NCBI GenBank assembly: GCA_964601515.1
Contig: CAZRNU010000018.1
Coordinates: 1-34,521, forward strand
Length of the DNA stretch: 34,521 nucleotides
Reading direction: 5' to 3'
Origin: PWND01 sp964601515
GTDB lineage: Bacteria; Bacteroidota; Bacteroidia; Bacteroidales; UBA7960
Of the stretch, positions 25,102 through 33,204 are shown piece by piece; the first letter of the stretch is position 1; the number at the start of each line of letters is the position of its first letter. Made by a program: the position numbers and the translations under genes. The notes under the pieces are model-generated. The model saw only the letters and a program-made list of their open reading frames with translations, made no database searches and was not told the DNA's origin.

Positions 25102-27054
25102 TTATACTATTTCAATTGCTTCAAATTTGCATACATCATAGCAAGCACCACATCCGATACATTTATCTTCTACAATAAAATGAGGAGCTTTTTTACTACC
25201 TATGATGGCATTAACAGGACATTTTTTTGTACATACTGTACAACCTGAGCATTTATCAACGTCTATTTTATATACTTTCAGGTTTTGGCAAACTCCTGCA
25301 GGACAATGTCTGTCGAAAACGTGAGCTTCATATTCGTTTTTAAACCATTTTAGTGTACTTAATACAGGGTTTGGAGCTGTTTGTCCTAAGCCACAAAGTG
25401 AAGTGTCCTTAATAACTTTGCTTAGCTTTTCAATTTGCATTACACCTTTAAATCTGTCAAGAGCTTCAGTTTTGTCGTTAGCATTAGGTTTTGATGTTAT
25501 ACTTTCAAGGATTTCAAGCAGTCTTTTTGTTCCTTCACGGCAAGGGATACATTTTCCACAGCTCTCGCGCTGAATAAATCCCATAAAGAATTTTGCAACA
25601 TCAACCATGCAAGTTTTGTCATCCATTACTACAAGTCCACCTGATCCCATCATTGCACCAACTTTAATTAAGGATTCGTAGTCAATTTGAATATCCAGGT
25701 TTTCTTCAGTTATGCAACCGCCTGATGGTCCACCTATTTGAACAGCTTTAAATTTGCCATTATCCATAATACCGCCGGCAATATTGAAAAGGATTTCTCT
25801 AACGGTTGTTCCCATTGGAATTTCAACAAGACCTGTAAGAGCAATTTTGCCTGATAAAGCAAATACTTTTGTTCCTTTGCTGTTTTCTGTTCCGGTTGAT
25901 GCAAACCAATCTGCCCCGTTTTCTATAATAGTAGAAACATTTGCAAAAGTTTCCACATTGTTTATTACAGTTGGTTTTCCAAATAGTCCGCTTGTAGTTG
26001 GGAATGGTGGTCTTGGGCGTGGCATACCTCTTTTACCTTCAATGCTATGCATTAACGCCGTTTCTTCACCGCAAACAAAAGCACCTGCACCTTTTTTGAT
26101 TTTTATTTCAAAATCAACTCCTGTTTCAAAAATATTTTTTCCAACGAGTCCGTATTCTTTTGCTTGTTTAATTGCTATTTCAAGTCTTTCAATTGCTAGT
26201 GGGTATTCTGCACGAATATAAATATATGCTTTAGTTGCTCCAATTGCATAAGCTCCAATTGCCATACCTTCGATTAGCTTATGAGGGTCACCTTCTATAA
26301 CAGCTCTGTCCATAAAAGCACCCGGATCGCCCTCATCTGCATTGCAAATAAGATATTTCTGATCACTTTTTTCAGAGTTTGCAAATTTCCATTTGCGACC
26401 TGTTGGGAAGCCACCGCCCCCTCTGCCTCTTAATCCGCTTTTTTCAATAATGTCGCATACTTCAAAAGCAGTATATGAATTGATGGCTTTAATATAACTT
26501 TTATATCCGCCTCTAGCAATGTATTCTCCAATGTCAACCGGGTCAATTATACCACAGTTTTTCAATACCAATCTTTTTTGTGGAGCGAAAAAAGGATGTT
26601 CGTTCAAGAATTTTGCACCTTGCCATTTTGATGCACCCGGCAATTCTATTTGCCCTAAGATTTCTGCATCCGGAAGTTCAAGATTGAAAATGCTGTTTAG
26701 AGCTTTTTCAACTTTTTCTTCTGTCATATTTTGTAAAGCAAGTCTGTTGTGCCCCGGAAGTTGAACATCGAGAATTGGCTCAACTGCACAAAGGCCTATA
26801 CATCCGGTTTCAATAACCTTAGCTGTGATGTTTTTTTCGTTCAGGTATTTTTTTACGGCTGAAAGGGTTTTGCCGGCTCCGGCACCAAGACCGCATGTTC
26901 CCGAACCTACATATATTAAAGGTTCGCTTATTTTTTCATGACGTAATATAGAAATTTGCTCAAGCAATTCTTTGTCTTTTGAATTGTTTGTAAAATCCCT
27001 CAAAACATCATTAATAAGGAAATCTTTTACGGAATTATTATTTTGTACGTTCAT
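25102..27054 (-). CDS. hydB: [FeFe]-hydrogenase subunit HydB (NuoF-like, FMN/NADH binding)
   Basis: The 650-residue subunit carries the flavin and NADH site of HydABC. A thioredoxin-like 2Fe-2S domain (about 40-130) precedes the NuoF core (about 190-560). The core has GRGGGGFPTG for FMN/NADH binding, GAGAFVCGEETAL, and the 4Fe-4S motif CGKCIPC with the later CGLGQTAP cysteine. Two ferredoxin clusters (CSGCTVCTKKCP and CIGCGACYDVCK) end the protein. The first domain shows only three cysteines (C54, C85, C89) because the usual C-x4-C is altered, so that 2Fe-2S site is uncertain. It starts 2 bp after the hydC stop, consistent with translational coupling, and is followed by hydA after 18 bp. Confidence 0.95.
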   Translation of the reverse strand: MNVQNNNSVKDFLINDVLRDFTNNSKDKELLEQISILRHEKISEPLIYVGSGTCGLGAGAGKTLSAVKKYLNEKNITAKVIETGCIGLCAVEPILDVQLPGHNRLALQNMTEEKVEKALNSIFNLELPDAEILGQIELPGASKWQGAKFLNEHPFFAPQKRLVLKNCGIIDPVDIGEYIARGGYKSYIKAINSYTAFEVCDIIEKSGLRGRGGGGFPTGRKWKFANSEKSDQKYLICNADEGDPGAFMDRAVIEGDPHKLIEGMAIGAYAIGATKAYIYIRAEYPLAIERLEIAIKQAKEYGLVGKNIFETGVDFEIKIKKGAGAFVCGEETALMHSIEGKRGMPRPRPPFPTTSGLFGKPTVINNVETFANVSTIIENGADWFASTGTENSKGTKVFALSGKIALTGLVEIPMGTTVREILFNIAGGIMDNGKFKAVQIGGPSGGCITEENLDIQIDYESLIKVGAMMGSGGLVVMDDKTCMVDVAKFFMGFIQRESCGKCIPCREGTKRLLEILESITSKPNANDKTEALDRFKGVMQIEKLSKVIKDTSLCGLGQTAPNPVLSTLKWFKNEYEAHVFDRHCPAGVCQNLKVYKIDVDKCSGCTVCTKKCPVNAIIGSKKAPHFIVEDKCIGCGACYDVCKFEAIEIV

Positions 27055-27056
27055 AA

Positions 27057-27518
27057 TTATTCTTGATTACGATAGTTATCCAAAATTTCTTTAATCGATT
27101 CGCCTGTTACTTTTGCATGGAAGTTCCCATTAATTGCTATAACAGGTGCGAGTCCGCATGCTCCGATACAAGCCACAACCTCAAGGCTGAATACACCATC
27201 CCTTGAGGTTTGACCTGATTTAACTCCAATATTTTTTTCTATTTCATCCAAAACTGTTGCTGAGCCAAGAACGTGACATGCTGTACCCCTGCATACCTGA
27301 ATATGATTCTTGCCTAGTGGGGTAAATCTAAATTGGTTGTAAAATGTTGCTACTCCAAATATTTTACTTGCCGGCATCTTTAAATACTGTCCAACCTCAA
27401 TTACTGCTTCTTTCGATAAATATCCATCATGATCTTGAATGTCTTGCAGTATTGGAATTAGGCTGTCAGCACTTCCTTCAGGATAATTTGTTAGAATTGA
27501 TTTTATGTTTGTTTCCAT
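27057..27518 (-). CDS. hydC: [FeFe]-hydrogenase subunit HydC (NuoE-like 2Fe-2S)
   Basis: This 153-residue thioredoxin-fold protein binds one 2Fe-2S cluster through C76-x4-C81 (CRGTAC) and C117-x3-C121 (CIGAC), as in NuoE. It forms the small subunit of the HydABC trimer beside HydB. The open frame extends to 27617, but the added 33 residues come from a non-coding gap and look random. ATG 27518 begins the normal family N-terminus (helical segment before DGYLSKEAV). The 117-bp space to the upstream regulator may contain a separate promoter, though none was recognised. Confidence 0.95.
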   Translation of the reverse strand: METNIKSILTNYPEGSADSLIPILQDIQDHDGYLSKEAVIEVGQYLKMPASKIFGVATFYNQFRFTPLGKNHIQVCRGTACHVLGSATVLDEIEKNIGVKSGQTSRDGVFSLEVVACIGACGLAPVIAINGNFHAKVTGESIKEILDNYRNQE

Positions 27519-27635
27519 AATTCTTTTTATAAAACCTTGTAAAGGATATTTGTGTCTAAAACTTCTTGATATTAATTGATGCCAGTTGAACGATGAAATA
27601 CTACTTACCACTAACAACTGTCAACTATGCAATAA

Positions 27636-28136
27636 TTACTTGATATGTTTTTCAACTTCTGCAGTAAGTTTTTCTGCCTCAACTGGTTTTCTAATGAACC
27701 CATTTACCGGGAACCAATATGTTTTTCCATCTTCACCTTTATAATCAATTCCTGCTGTTCCGTCATTGATGTTTTTTACAAGAAGAACCTGTAAATCTTT
27801 AAAGTTTGGATCTTTTCTGTATTCACGAGCCATTTCCTGAACAGCTGCTTTAGAAGTAACAAGAATGTCTATTGAAGACTGGATTAGGAAAGGAATGTTT
27901 TTTACTTCAGGGCTGTTTAGAATTGCTTGAGCTAGTTCAAAACCTTCGTAAGGAGTTGTCATCATTACGTCAAGAATTGCAAGGTTGGGTTTTTCATTGC
28001 GAAGCTTTTCAAGACCTTCGGTTTTGCTCATTGCAGAGATTACTTCATAACCGGCTTTGGTTAAAACTGCTTTTACTAATGTGATCACATCGATGTCGTC
28101 ATCTACGATTAGAATTCTTTTTTTTGTTGTTTCCAT
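27636..28136 (-). CDS. Receiver-only response regulator at the head of the [FeFe] operon
   Basis: The 166-residue protein is one receiver domain: D12-D14, phosphoacceptor D56 (LAILDVMMTT), a switch Ser (IQSSID) and the conserved Lys in GFIRKPV. It is longer than a usual receiver because of an insertion (about residues 95-135, from VQEMAREYRKD to GKTYWFPVNG) between the fourth and fifth strands. No DNA-binding or enzymatic output domain is present. As the first gene of the hydrogenase run it is likely part of the same sensing circuit as the H-cluster kinase. It might act directly on HydABC or pass phosphate on. Both ideas are inference. Confidence 0.88.
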   Translation of the reverse strand: METTKKRILIVDDDIDVITLVKAVLTKAGYEVISAMSKTEGLEKLRNEKPNLAILDVMMTTPYEGFELAQAILNSPEVKNIPFLIQSSIDILVTSKAAVQEMAREYRKDPNFKDLQVLLVKNINDGTAGIDYKGEDGKTYWFPVNGFIRKPVEAEKLTAEVEKHIK

Positions 28137-28294
28137 GACTAAGTTTTTTAGAGTTATTACTGGATTTTTTGTTTTCGAAAATCTTTGTGATTTTCTTGAT
28201 GTAAAATTACTACCCCTAATAATTTTGGTTTAGAGAGCAATCTCCTGTTTTAAATAGTAAAATGCAACCGTTTTTTTTTGCCAAAAACCGATAC

Positions 28295-28319
28295 TTTTCT
28301 GCAATTTTTTTGCAGAAAA
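28295..28319. promoter_or_regulatory. Candidate operator or hairpin, TTTTCTGCA inverted repeat
   Basis: TTTTCTGCA (28295-28303) and TGCAGAAAA (28311-28319) form a perfect 9-bp inverted repeat with a 7-nt A/T spacer. The centre-to-centre distance of the half-sites is 16 bp, about one and a half helical turns. It stands almost midway between the two operons, 159 bp from one start and 200 bp from the other. It may bind a dimeric regulator such as a Crp/Fnr or Rex type protein, but the sequence does not match a consensus I know. Confidence 0.4.
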
Positions 28320-28399
28320 ATGCAAATGGGTATTTTTAATGGAAAATGAGACAGCGTTGTAAGTCTTGATAATTAGGGGATTCGCAGAGCGTAAGCAGT

Positions 28400-28423
28400 G
28401 TAATTATATTCATTCTAAATTAC
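28400..28423. promoter_or_regulatory. Weak inverted repeat GTAATT-N12-AATTAC
   Basis: Six-bp half-sites GTAATT (28400-28405) and AATTAC (28418-28423) are separated by 12 bp and lie 33 bp upstream of the hox -7 box. In AT-rich DNA such a repeat can arise by chance. It is not the E. coli NikR operator GTATGA-N16-TCATAC. Confidence 0.2.
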
Positions 28424-28455
28424 CAAAACCTACCCCTTATCTGCGCAAAATCATA

Positions 28456-28463
28456 TATATTTG
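28456..28463 (+). promoter_or_regulatory. Candidate hox operon promoter -7 box
   Basis: TATATTTG fits TAnnTTTG and is followed by TCGCGCATT, giving a start near 28470 and a leader of about 49 nt. No TTG stands at the -33 position, which would suit a promoter that needs an activator. Confidence 0.45.
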
Positions 28464-28518
28464 TCGCGCATTAAAAAGTCATTTATTTTAAATCAGTTAC
28501 AGCTAATATATTTAATGT

Positions 28519-30312
28519 ATGAAAGAAAAAATCATTAGTATCATTGAGTCTTACGGCAAAACCCCGGGGCGTTTGATGGATATCTTGTTGTCTGTTCAGG
28601 CAGAATTCAGATGCGTATCGGAAGAAGCAGTAAGCCTAATCGCCTCTGAACTTGGTATTTCAGAAGCAGATGTAAATCAAACCAAAACTTTCTACCATTT
28701 TTTCACAACCAAACCGGTTGGGAAATATGCAGTTTACATGAACAACAGTGTAACATCAGTTATGATGGGCATGTACGATGCAGTAGATGAGTTTGAAAAG
28801 CTGGCCGGAATCAAGTTTGGTCAAACAACTCCTGATGGGCTAATTAGCCTTAACTATACTGCATGTATAGGAATGAGCGACCAGGAACCTGCTGCATTGA
28901 TTAACAATGTAGTTTTTACAGAACTAACTCGCGAAAAAGTTAGAAAGATTGTTTCTGATATGCGCGATGGAAAGCCTGTTGAAGCTATGTTTAATGAGTA
29001 TGGCGACGGAAACAACGGAAATCCGCTTGTTAAATCAATGGTTAAAAACAACATTCGTAAAAGAGGAAATGTAACTCTTGGAGATTATGAAGTAGGTAAA
29101 GGTTTATCAATTGCTCTATCAAAAAGTTCGCAAGAGGTTATTGATGAAGTGAAAAACTCAAACCTTCGCGGACGTGGTGGTGCCGGTTTCCCAACAGGAT
29201 TGAAATGGCAGTTTTGCTCTAAAGAATCAGGAGACAAATACGTTATGTGTAATGCTGACGAAGGCGAACCAGGAACATTCAAGGATAGAGTACTTCTAAC
29301 AGAACGTGCTAATATGGTTTTTGAAGGTATGGCAATTGGTGGCTATGCTATCGGAGCAAAAGAAGGTGTTTTATATTTAAGACATGAATATAAATATTTG
29401 AAAGCTTTTATGGAAAGCGTTCTAGCTGACCTAAGAAGCAAAAATATATTAGGCAACAACATTCTTGGAAAAGGATTCAATTTTGATATTAGAGTTCAGT
29501 TTGGAGCCGGAGCTTATGTGTGCGGTGAAGAATCTGCTCTAATTGAATCTTCTGAAGGAAAACGAGGAGAACCTCGTAATCGTCCTCCTTTCCCTGTTCA
29601 AAAAGGATACAATGCTAAACCTACAGTAATTAACAATGTTGAAACATTCTGTTCAGTTGTTAAGATAATGGAAAACGGAAGTGCATGGTATAAAGGAATG
29701 GGTACTGAAGAATCTGCAGGTACAAAATTATTAAGTATTTCAGGTGATTGCAAATTCCCGGGAGTTTATGAAATAGAGTGGGGAATGACAATCGCAGATA
29801 TGCTTCAAATGGTTGGTGCTGAAGATGTTCAGGCAGTTCAGGTTGCCGGACCTTCAGGAATTTGCTTACCTCCTGCTCAGTTTAACCGCAAGATTGCAAT
29901 TGAGGATCTTGCAACAGGTGGTTCTATGATAGTAATAGGTGCAAATCGCGACCTTATTAAAGATGTAGTATTAAACTTCATGGAATTCTTTGAAGATGAG
30001 TCTTGTGGATCTTGTGTAACATGTCGTTCATTTAATATGATTCTTAGAAAGCAGGTGAAGAAAGTTGTTGACGGAAGAGGTATTAAATCTGACCTTGACA
30101 ACATGTTGGCATGGGGTGAGATTATGAGAAAAACCAGTCGCTGCGGTTTAGGACAAACTGCTTCAAACCCTGTTTCAACAACAATCAAAAACTTCCTTGA
30201 TTTATATAATGTGAGAGTTAAAGATGCTGAGTATCAAAGTGATTTTGATATGCATAAAGCTATTGTAGAATCATGCGAAGTTGTTGGTCGTCCTGCAAAT
30301 ATTCATGAATAA
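28519..30312 (+). CDS. hoxF: NAD-reducing [NiFe]-hydrogenase diaphorase subunit HoxF (fused HoxE-HoxF)
   Basis: The 597-residue subunit holds the FMN and NAD(H) site of a group 3d-type hydrogenase. Residues 1-150 are a NuoE/HoxE-like domain, but of its four 2Fe-2S cysteines only C116 remains; the others align with M74, T79 and S120. Residues about 180-590 are the NuoF-like core with GRGGAGFPTG, NADEGEPGTFKDR, GAGAYVCGEESAL, and the 4Fe-4S ligands C496, C499, C502 and C542. It resembles the fused HoxF of Cupriavidus necator more than the separate cyanobacterial HoxE and HoxF. It is first in the operon, and hoxU follows after 34 bp. Confidence 0.93.
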   Translation: MKEKIISIIESYGKTPGRLMDILLSVQAEFRCVSEEAVSLIASELGISEADVNQTKTFYHFFTTKPVGKYAVYMNNSVTSVMMGMYDAVDEFEKLAGIKFGQTTPDGLISLNYTACIGMSDQEPAALINNVVFTELTREKVRKIVSDMRDGKPVEAMFNEYGDGNNGNPLVKSMVKNNIRKRGNVTLGDYEVGKGLSIALSKSSQEVIDEVKNSNLRGRGGAGFPTGLKWQFCSKESGDKYVMCNADEGEPGTFKDRVLLTERANMVFEGMAIGGYAIGAKEGVLYLRHEYKYLKAFMESVLADLRSKNILGNNILGKGFNFDIRVQFGAGAYVCGEESALIESSEGKRGEPRNRPPFPVQKGYNAKPTVINNVETFCSVVKIMENGSAWYKGMGTEESAGTKLLSISGDCKFPGVYEIEWGMTIADMLQMVGAEDVQAVQVAGPSGICLPPAQFNRKIAIEDLATGGSMIVIGANRDLIKDVVLNFMEFFEDESCGSCVTCRSFNMILRKQVKKVVDGRGIKSDLDNMLAWGEIMRKTSRCGLGQTASNPVSTTIKNFLDLYNVRVKDAEYQSDFDMHKAIVESCEVVGRPANIHE

Positions 30313-30346
30313 ATCATTAAAGTGTTAACAAAAAAATCAATATAAA

Positions 30347-31051
30347 ATGAGTGAAAAAGTGAAATTCACAATAGACGGCAAAGAATTCGAAGGTGCAAAA
30401 GGACAACTTCTTGTTGACGCTGCAGCTGAAAACGGAGTGTATATTCCGGTACTTTGCCATTGGAAAGATGTAATTCCCGCAGGTTCATGCAGGATATGTA
30501 CCGTTAAAGTTAACGGACGTTATGTTGCTGCCTGTACTACTCCTGTTGAAGATGCATGTGTTGTTGAAAACAATACACCGGAGCTTCAGGATATAAGAAA
30601 AGCTATAGTTGAGATGTTATTTGTTGAAGGAAACCATTTCTGCCCCGCATGTGAAAAGAGTGGAGATTGCGACCTTCAGGCACTTGGATATCGCTACCAA
30701 ATGATGGTTCCTCGCTTTCCATATGCTTTTGAAAGAAGAGAACTTGATGCTACTTCTCCAAAGATTTTTCTTGAGAAAAACCGTTGTATTTTCTGCAAAC
30801 GCTGTGTTCGTATGATTAAAAACGAAAAAGGACAAAGCTATTTTGCATTTAAAGGCAGAGGAAAACATTTAGAAATTTCTATGGATAGAAAACTTGCTGC
30901 TACAATGACTGATGCACTTGCTGAAAAAGCAATGAAAGTTTGCCCTGTAGGCGCAATTTTACGCAAGGAAGTAGGATTCTCTACTCCAATCGGAAAAAGG
31001 AAATATGATAATGTTCCAATTGGTTCCGATATTGAAAAATTACAAAAATAA
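30347..31051 (+). CDS. hoxU: NAD-reducing hydrogenase diaphorase small subunit HoxU
   Basis: This 234-residue NuoG-N-terminus-like protein wires electrons between HoxY and HoxF. Its N-terminal plant-type 2Fe-2S domain (about residues 1-80) has the LCHWKDVIPAGSCRICTV and AACTTPV cysteines. Next is the His-ligated 4Fe-4S motif (HFCPACEKSGDC), then a ferredoxin-like cluster (CIFCKRC with the later KVCPVG). The length is normal for HoxU, and no H-cluster or NuoG molybdopterin domain follows. The same first domain in HydA shows the common origin of the two systems. The stop is followed by a strong Shine-Dalgarno sequence for hoxY. Confidence 0.94.
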   Translation: MSEKVKFTIDGKEFEGAKGQLLVDAAAENGVYIPVLCHWKDVIPAGSCRICTVKVNGRYVAACTTPVEDACVVENNTPELQDIRKAIVEMLFVEGNHFCPACEKSGDCDLQALGYRYQMMVPRFPYAFERRELDATSPKIFLEKNRCIFCKRCVRMIKNEKGQSYFAFKGRGKHLEISMDRKLAATMTDALAEKAMKVCPVGAILRKEVGFSTPIGKRKYDNVPIGSDIEKLQK

Positions 31052-31052
31052 A

Positions 31053-31060
31053 AAGGGAGG
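31053..31060 (+). promoter_or_regulatory. Unusually strong ribosome binding site of hoxY
   Basis: AAGGGAGG lies 7 nt before the hoxY ATG at 31068, close to the anti-Shine-Dalgarno complement. Most genes in this window have only A-rich leaders, as is usual in Bacteroidota, so this one stands out and fixes the hoxY start. Confidence 0.6.
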
Positions 31061-31067
31061 ATAAAAA

Positions 31068-31616
31068 ATGAGTAAACCAGTAATAGCAACAGCTTCGTTA
31101 GCAGGATGTTTCGGATGTCATATGTCAATTCTTGATATTGATGATAGAATTCTGCAACTTATTGAACTTGTTGAATTTAATAAATCACCAATAGATGATA
31201 TCAAAGAATTTACTAAGCAATGTGATATAGGTATTATTGAAGGTGGTTGCTGCAACAGCGAAAACGTACATGTTCTGAAAGAATTCAGAAAACACTGCAA
31301 AATTCTTATTTCATTAGGTGAATGCGCAATTATGGGCGGACTTCCTGCAATGAGAAATGGTATTCCTGTTAAAGAGTGCCTTGAAGAAGCATATTGGGGT
31401 GGCCCAACCGTTGGTGAAAATAAAGAGAAAATTATGCCTAACGATGAAGAGCTTCCAATTATTCTTGATAAAGTTTATCCATTACATGAAATTGTAAAGA
31501 TAGATTATTATCTGCCGGGATGTCCTCCAAGGGCTGACTTAATCTGGCAAGCAGTTGTTGCGCTTGTAACAGGTGATGAGTTAAATATTCCTTATGAATT
31601 AGTTAAGTTTGATTAA
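31068..31616 (+). CDS. hoxY: [NiFe]-hydrogenase small subunit HoxY
   Basis: The 182-residue small subunit binds the proximal 4Fe-4S cluster next to the NiFe centre. The four ligands are C14 and C17 (AGCFGCH), C86 (LGECAIMGG) and C152 (LPGCPPR). It has no Tat signal and no second or third cluster region, so it is the short cytoplasmic type of group 3. The motif GGCCNSEN near residue 64 is common in bidirectional hydrogenases. It is encoded 15 bp before hoxH, and the two subunits form the hydrogenase module of the HoxFUYH tetramer. Confidence 0.95.
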   Translation: MSKPVIATASLAGCFGCHMSILDIDDRILQLIELVEFNKSPIDDIKEFTKQCDIGIIEGGCCNSENVHVLKEFRKHCKILISLGECAIMGGLPAMRNGIPVKECLEEAYWGGPTVGENKEKIMPNDEELPIILDKVYPLHEIVKIDYYLPGCPPRADLIWQAVVALVTGDELNIPYELVKFD

Positions 31617-31631
31617 AAAAAAAGTGAAATA

Positions 31632-33083
31632 ATGGCACAGAAAGTAACAATAGAACCTGTAACCAGAGTTGAAGGACACGGAAAAGTGACCATTCACCTC
31701 GATGATAATATGAATGTTGCTCAAACACGTCTTCATATTGTTGAATTCCGCGGATTTGAACGTTTTGTACAGGGTCGACCTTATTGGGAAGCTCCGGTAT
31801 TAGTTCAACGTTTGTGCGGTATTTGCCCTGTTAGCCACCACCTTGCTGCTGCAAAAGCTCTTGACGTTATCGTTGGCGCTGGCACAGGTCACGGTCTAAC
31901 TGCAACCGGTGAAAAGATGAGAAGGTTAATGCATTACGGACAAATGTTCCAATCTCATGCATTGCACTTTTTCCACCTATCTTCACCTGACTTCTTATTA
32001 GGATATGATGCAGATCCTGCAATTCGTAACGTAATCGGCGTTGCTATTAATTTCCCGGAACTTGCGACTCAAGGTGTATTGATGCGTAAGTACGGTCAGG
32101 AAGTTATTCATTATACTGCCGGTAAAAAGATTCACGGAACAGGAGCAATCCCGGGCGGTATCAATAAGAACCTTACATTGGAAGAAAGAGATATTCTTCT
32201 TAAAGGTGCTGATCCTCTTAATGTTGATAAAATGATTGAATGGGCTGATTCAGCTGTTCAGTTTTTCAAAGATTACTACATGAAAAACCGCGAATTTGTT
32301 GATAATTTCGCATATTTCCCATCTAATCACTTAAGTCTTGTAAGAAAAGACGGTGCTCTTGACCTTTATCATGGTGTGCTTAGAGCCGTTGATGCTGATG
32401 GTAATAAAATTCTTAATGATGTTGATTATCAAGAATATTACAAGTACATCGAGGAAGAAGTTAAGAATTGGAGCTATATGAAGTTTCCATATCTAAAACA
32501 TCTAGGAAAAGAAAATGGTTGGTATCGCGTGGGTCCATTGGCTCGTTTGAATACTGCTGACTTTATTCCTACTCCTCTTGCTCAAAGAGAATTCGAAATA
32601 TACAAGGCTCACACAAATGGCAAACCAAACAATTATTGTTTACATACTCATTGGGCTAGGTTAATTGAATTACTTCACTCAGCTGAGGTTATTAAAGAAT
32701 TACTACTAGATTCTGATCTTCAAAAGAATGATTTAGTAGTTAAAGGAACTAAAGGAAATGAAGGTGTTGGCTTAATTGAAGCTCCTCGTGGTACTTTATT
32801 CCACCATTACAAAATCAATGAAGATGATCAGATTACTATGGCAAACCTTATCGTATCTACTACAAACAACAATGAACCGATGAATAAGTCTGTTAATTTT
32901 GTAGCTAAGCATATGATGAATGGTCAGAAAGAAATTACTGAACCTATGAAAAATGCTGTTGAAATTGCAATCAGAGCTTACGATCCATGTTTAAGCTGTG
33001 CAACTCACGCATTAGGCAAAATGCCATTGGATATCAAACTTTATGGTCCAAATGGTGAAAAATTAGATCATTACAGATCATAA
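31632..33083 (+). CDS. hoxH: [NiFe]-hydrogenase large subunit HoxH
   Basis: The 483-residue catalytic subunit carries the NiFe(CN)2CO centre that splits or forms H2. The L1 motif RLCGICPVSHH supplies C62 and C65, and the L2 motif DPCLSCATH supplies C453 and C456. H459 is the last residue of the mature protein; the 24-residue peptide from A460 on would be removed by HoxW after nickel insertion. The N-terminal RVEGHG motif is complete. Maturation also needs Hyp proteins that are not in this window. A strong terminator closes the operon just after the stop. Confidence 0.96.
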   Translation: MAQKVTIEPVTRVEGHGKVTIHLDDNMNVAQTRLHIVEFRGFERFVQGRPYWEAPVLVQRLCGICPVSHHLAAAKALDVIVGAGTGHGLTATGEKMRRLMHYGQMFQSHALHFFHLSSPDFLLGYDADPAIRNVIGVAINFPELATQGVLMRKYGQEVIHYTAGKKIHGTGAIPGGINKNLTLEERDILLKGADPLNVDKMIEWADSAVQFFKDYYMKNREFVDNFAYFPSNHLSLVRKDGALDLYHGVLRAVDADGNKILNDVDYQEYYKYIEEEVKNWSYMKFPYLKHLGKENGWYRVGPLARLNTADFIPTPLAQREFEIYKAHTNGKPNNYCLHTHWARLIELLHSAEVIKELLLDSDLQKNDLVVKGTKGNEGVGLIEAPRGTLFHHYKINEDDQITMANLIVSTTNNNEPMNKSVNFVAKHMMNGQKEITEPMKNAVEIAIRAYDPCLSCATHALGKMPLDIKLYGPNGEKLDHYRS

Positions 33084-33100
33084 TTAATAAGTTTTATTAT

Positions 33101-33136
33101 AAAGAGGCTGTCTCATAATTTGAGATAGCCTCTTTT
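33101..33136 (+). terminator. Rho-independent terminator of the hox operon
   Basis: AAAGAGGCTGTCTCA (33101-33115) folds onto TGAGATAGCCTCTTT (33121-33135) with one G-T pair, a 5-nt loop and a run of seven T. It separates hoxH from hoxW. Confidence 0.93.
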
Positions 33137-33196
33137 TTTATTCTTTTTATTGAGTTTTCAATTGGGCTTGGATTTAATATTTAGGTAAACTTTGTT

Positions 33197-33204
33197 TACT
33201 TTTG
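33197..33204 (+). promoter_or_regulatory. Candidate hoxW promoter -7 box
   Basis: TACTTTTG matches TAnnTTTG and is followed by CCGCGAA. The nearest TTG boxes upstream (33168-33170 and 33162-33164) are 26 bp or more away, longer than usual. An in-frame TTG at 33202 lies inside this box, so it cannot be the translation start. Confidence 0.45.

Larger units (their letters stand above)
28137..28518. other. Shared control region between [FeFe] and [NiFe] operons, 382 bp
   Basis: The gap separates two head-to-head hydrogenase operons. It contains a perfect 9-bp inverted repeat at 28295-28319, a weaker one at 28400-28423 and a -7 box for the hox operon at 28456-28463. For the minus-strand operon I could not find a convincing TTG/TAnnTTTG pair; the closest is TAATTTTA on the minus strand near 28205. 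There is no coding potential and no recognisable riboswitch. Confidence 0.7.

Noticed and set aside
27519..27617. Longer HydC start at 27617
   Set aside because: The added 33 residues have no family match and come from an intergenic segment with small repeats (AACTGTC/AACTATG).
28400..28423. E. coli-type NikR operator upstream of hox
   Set aside because: Neither the half-site GTATGA nor the N16 spacer is present; it is kept only as a weak dyad.
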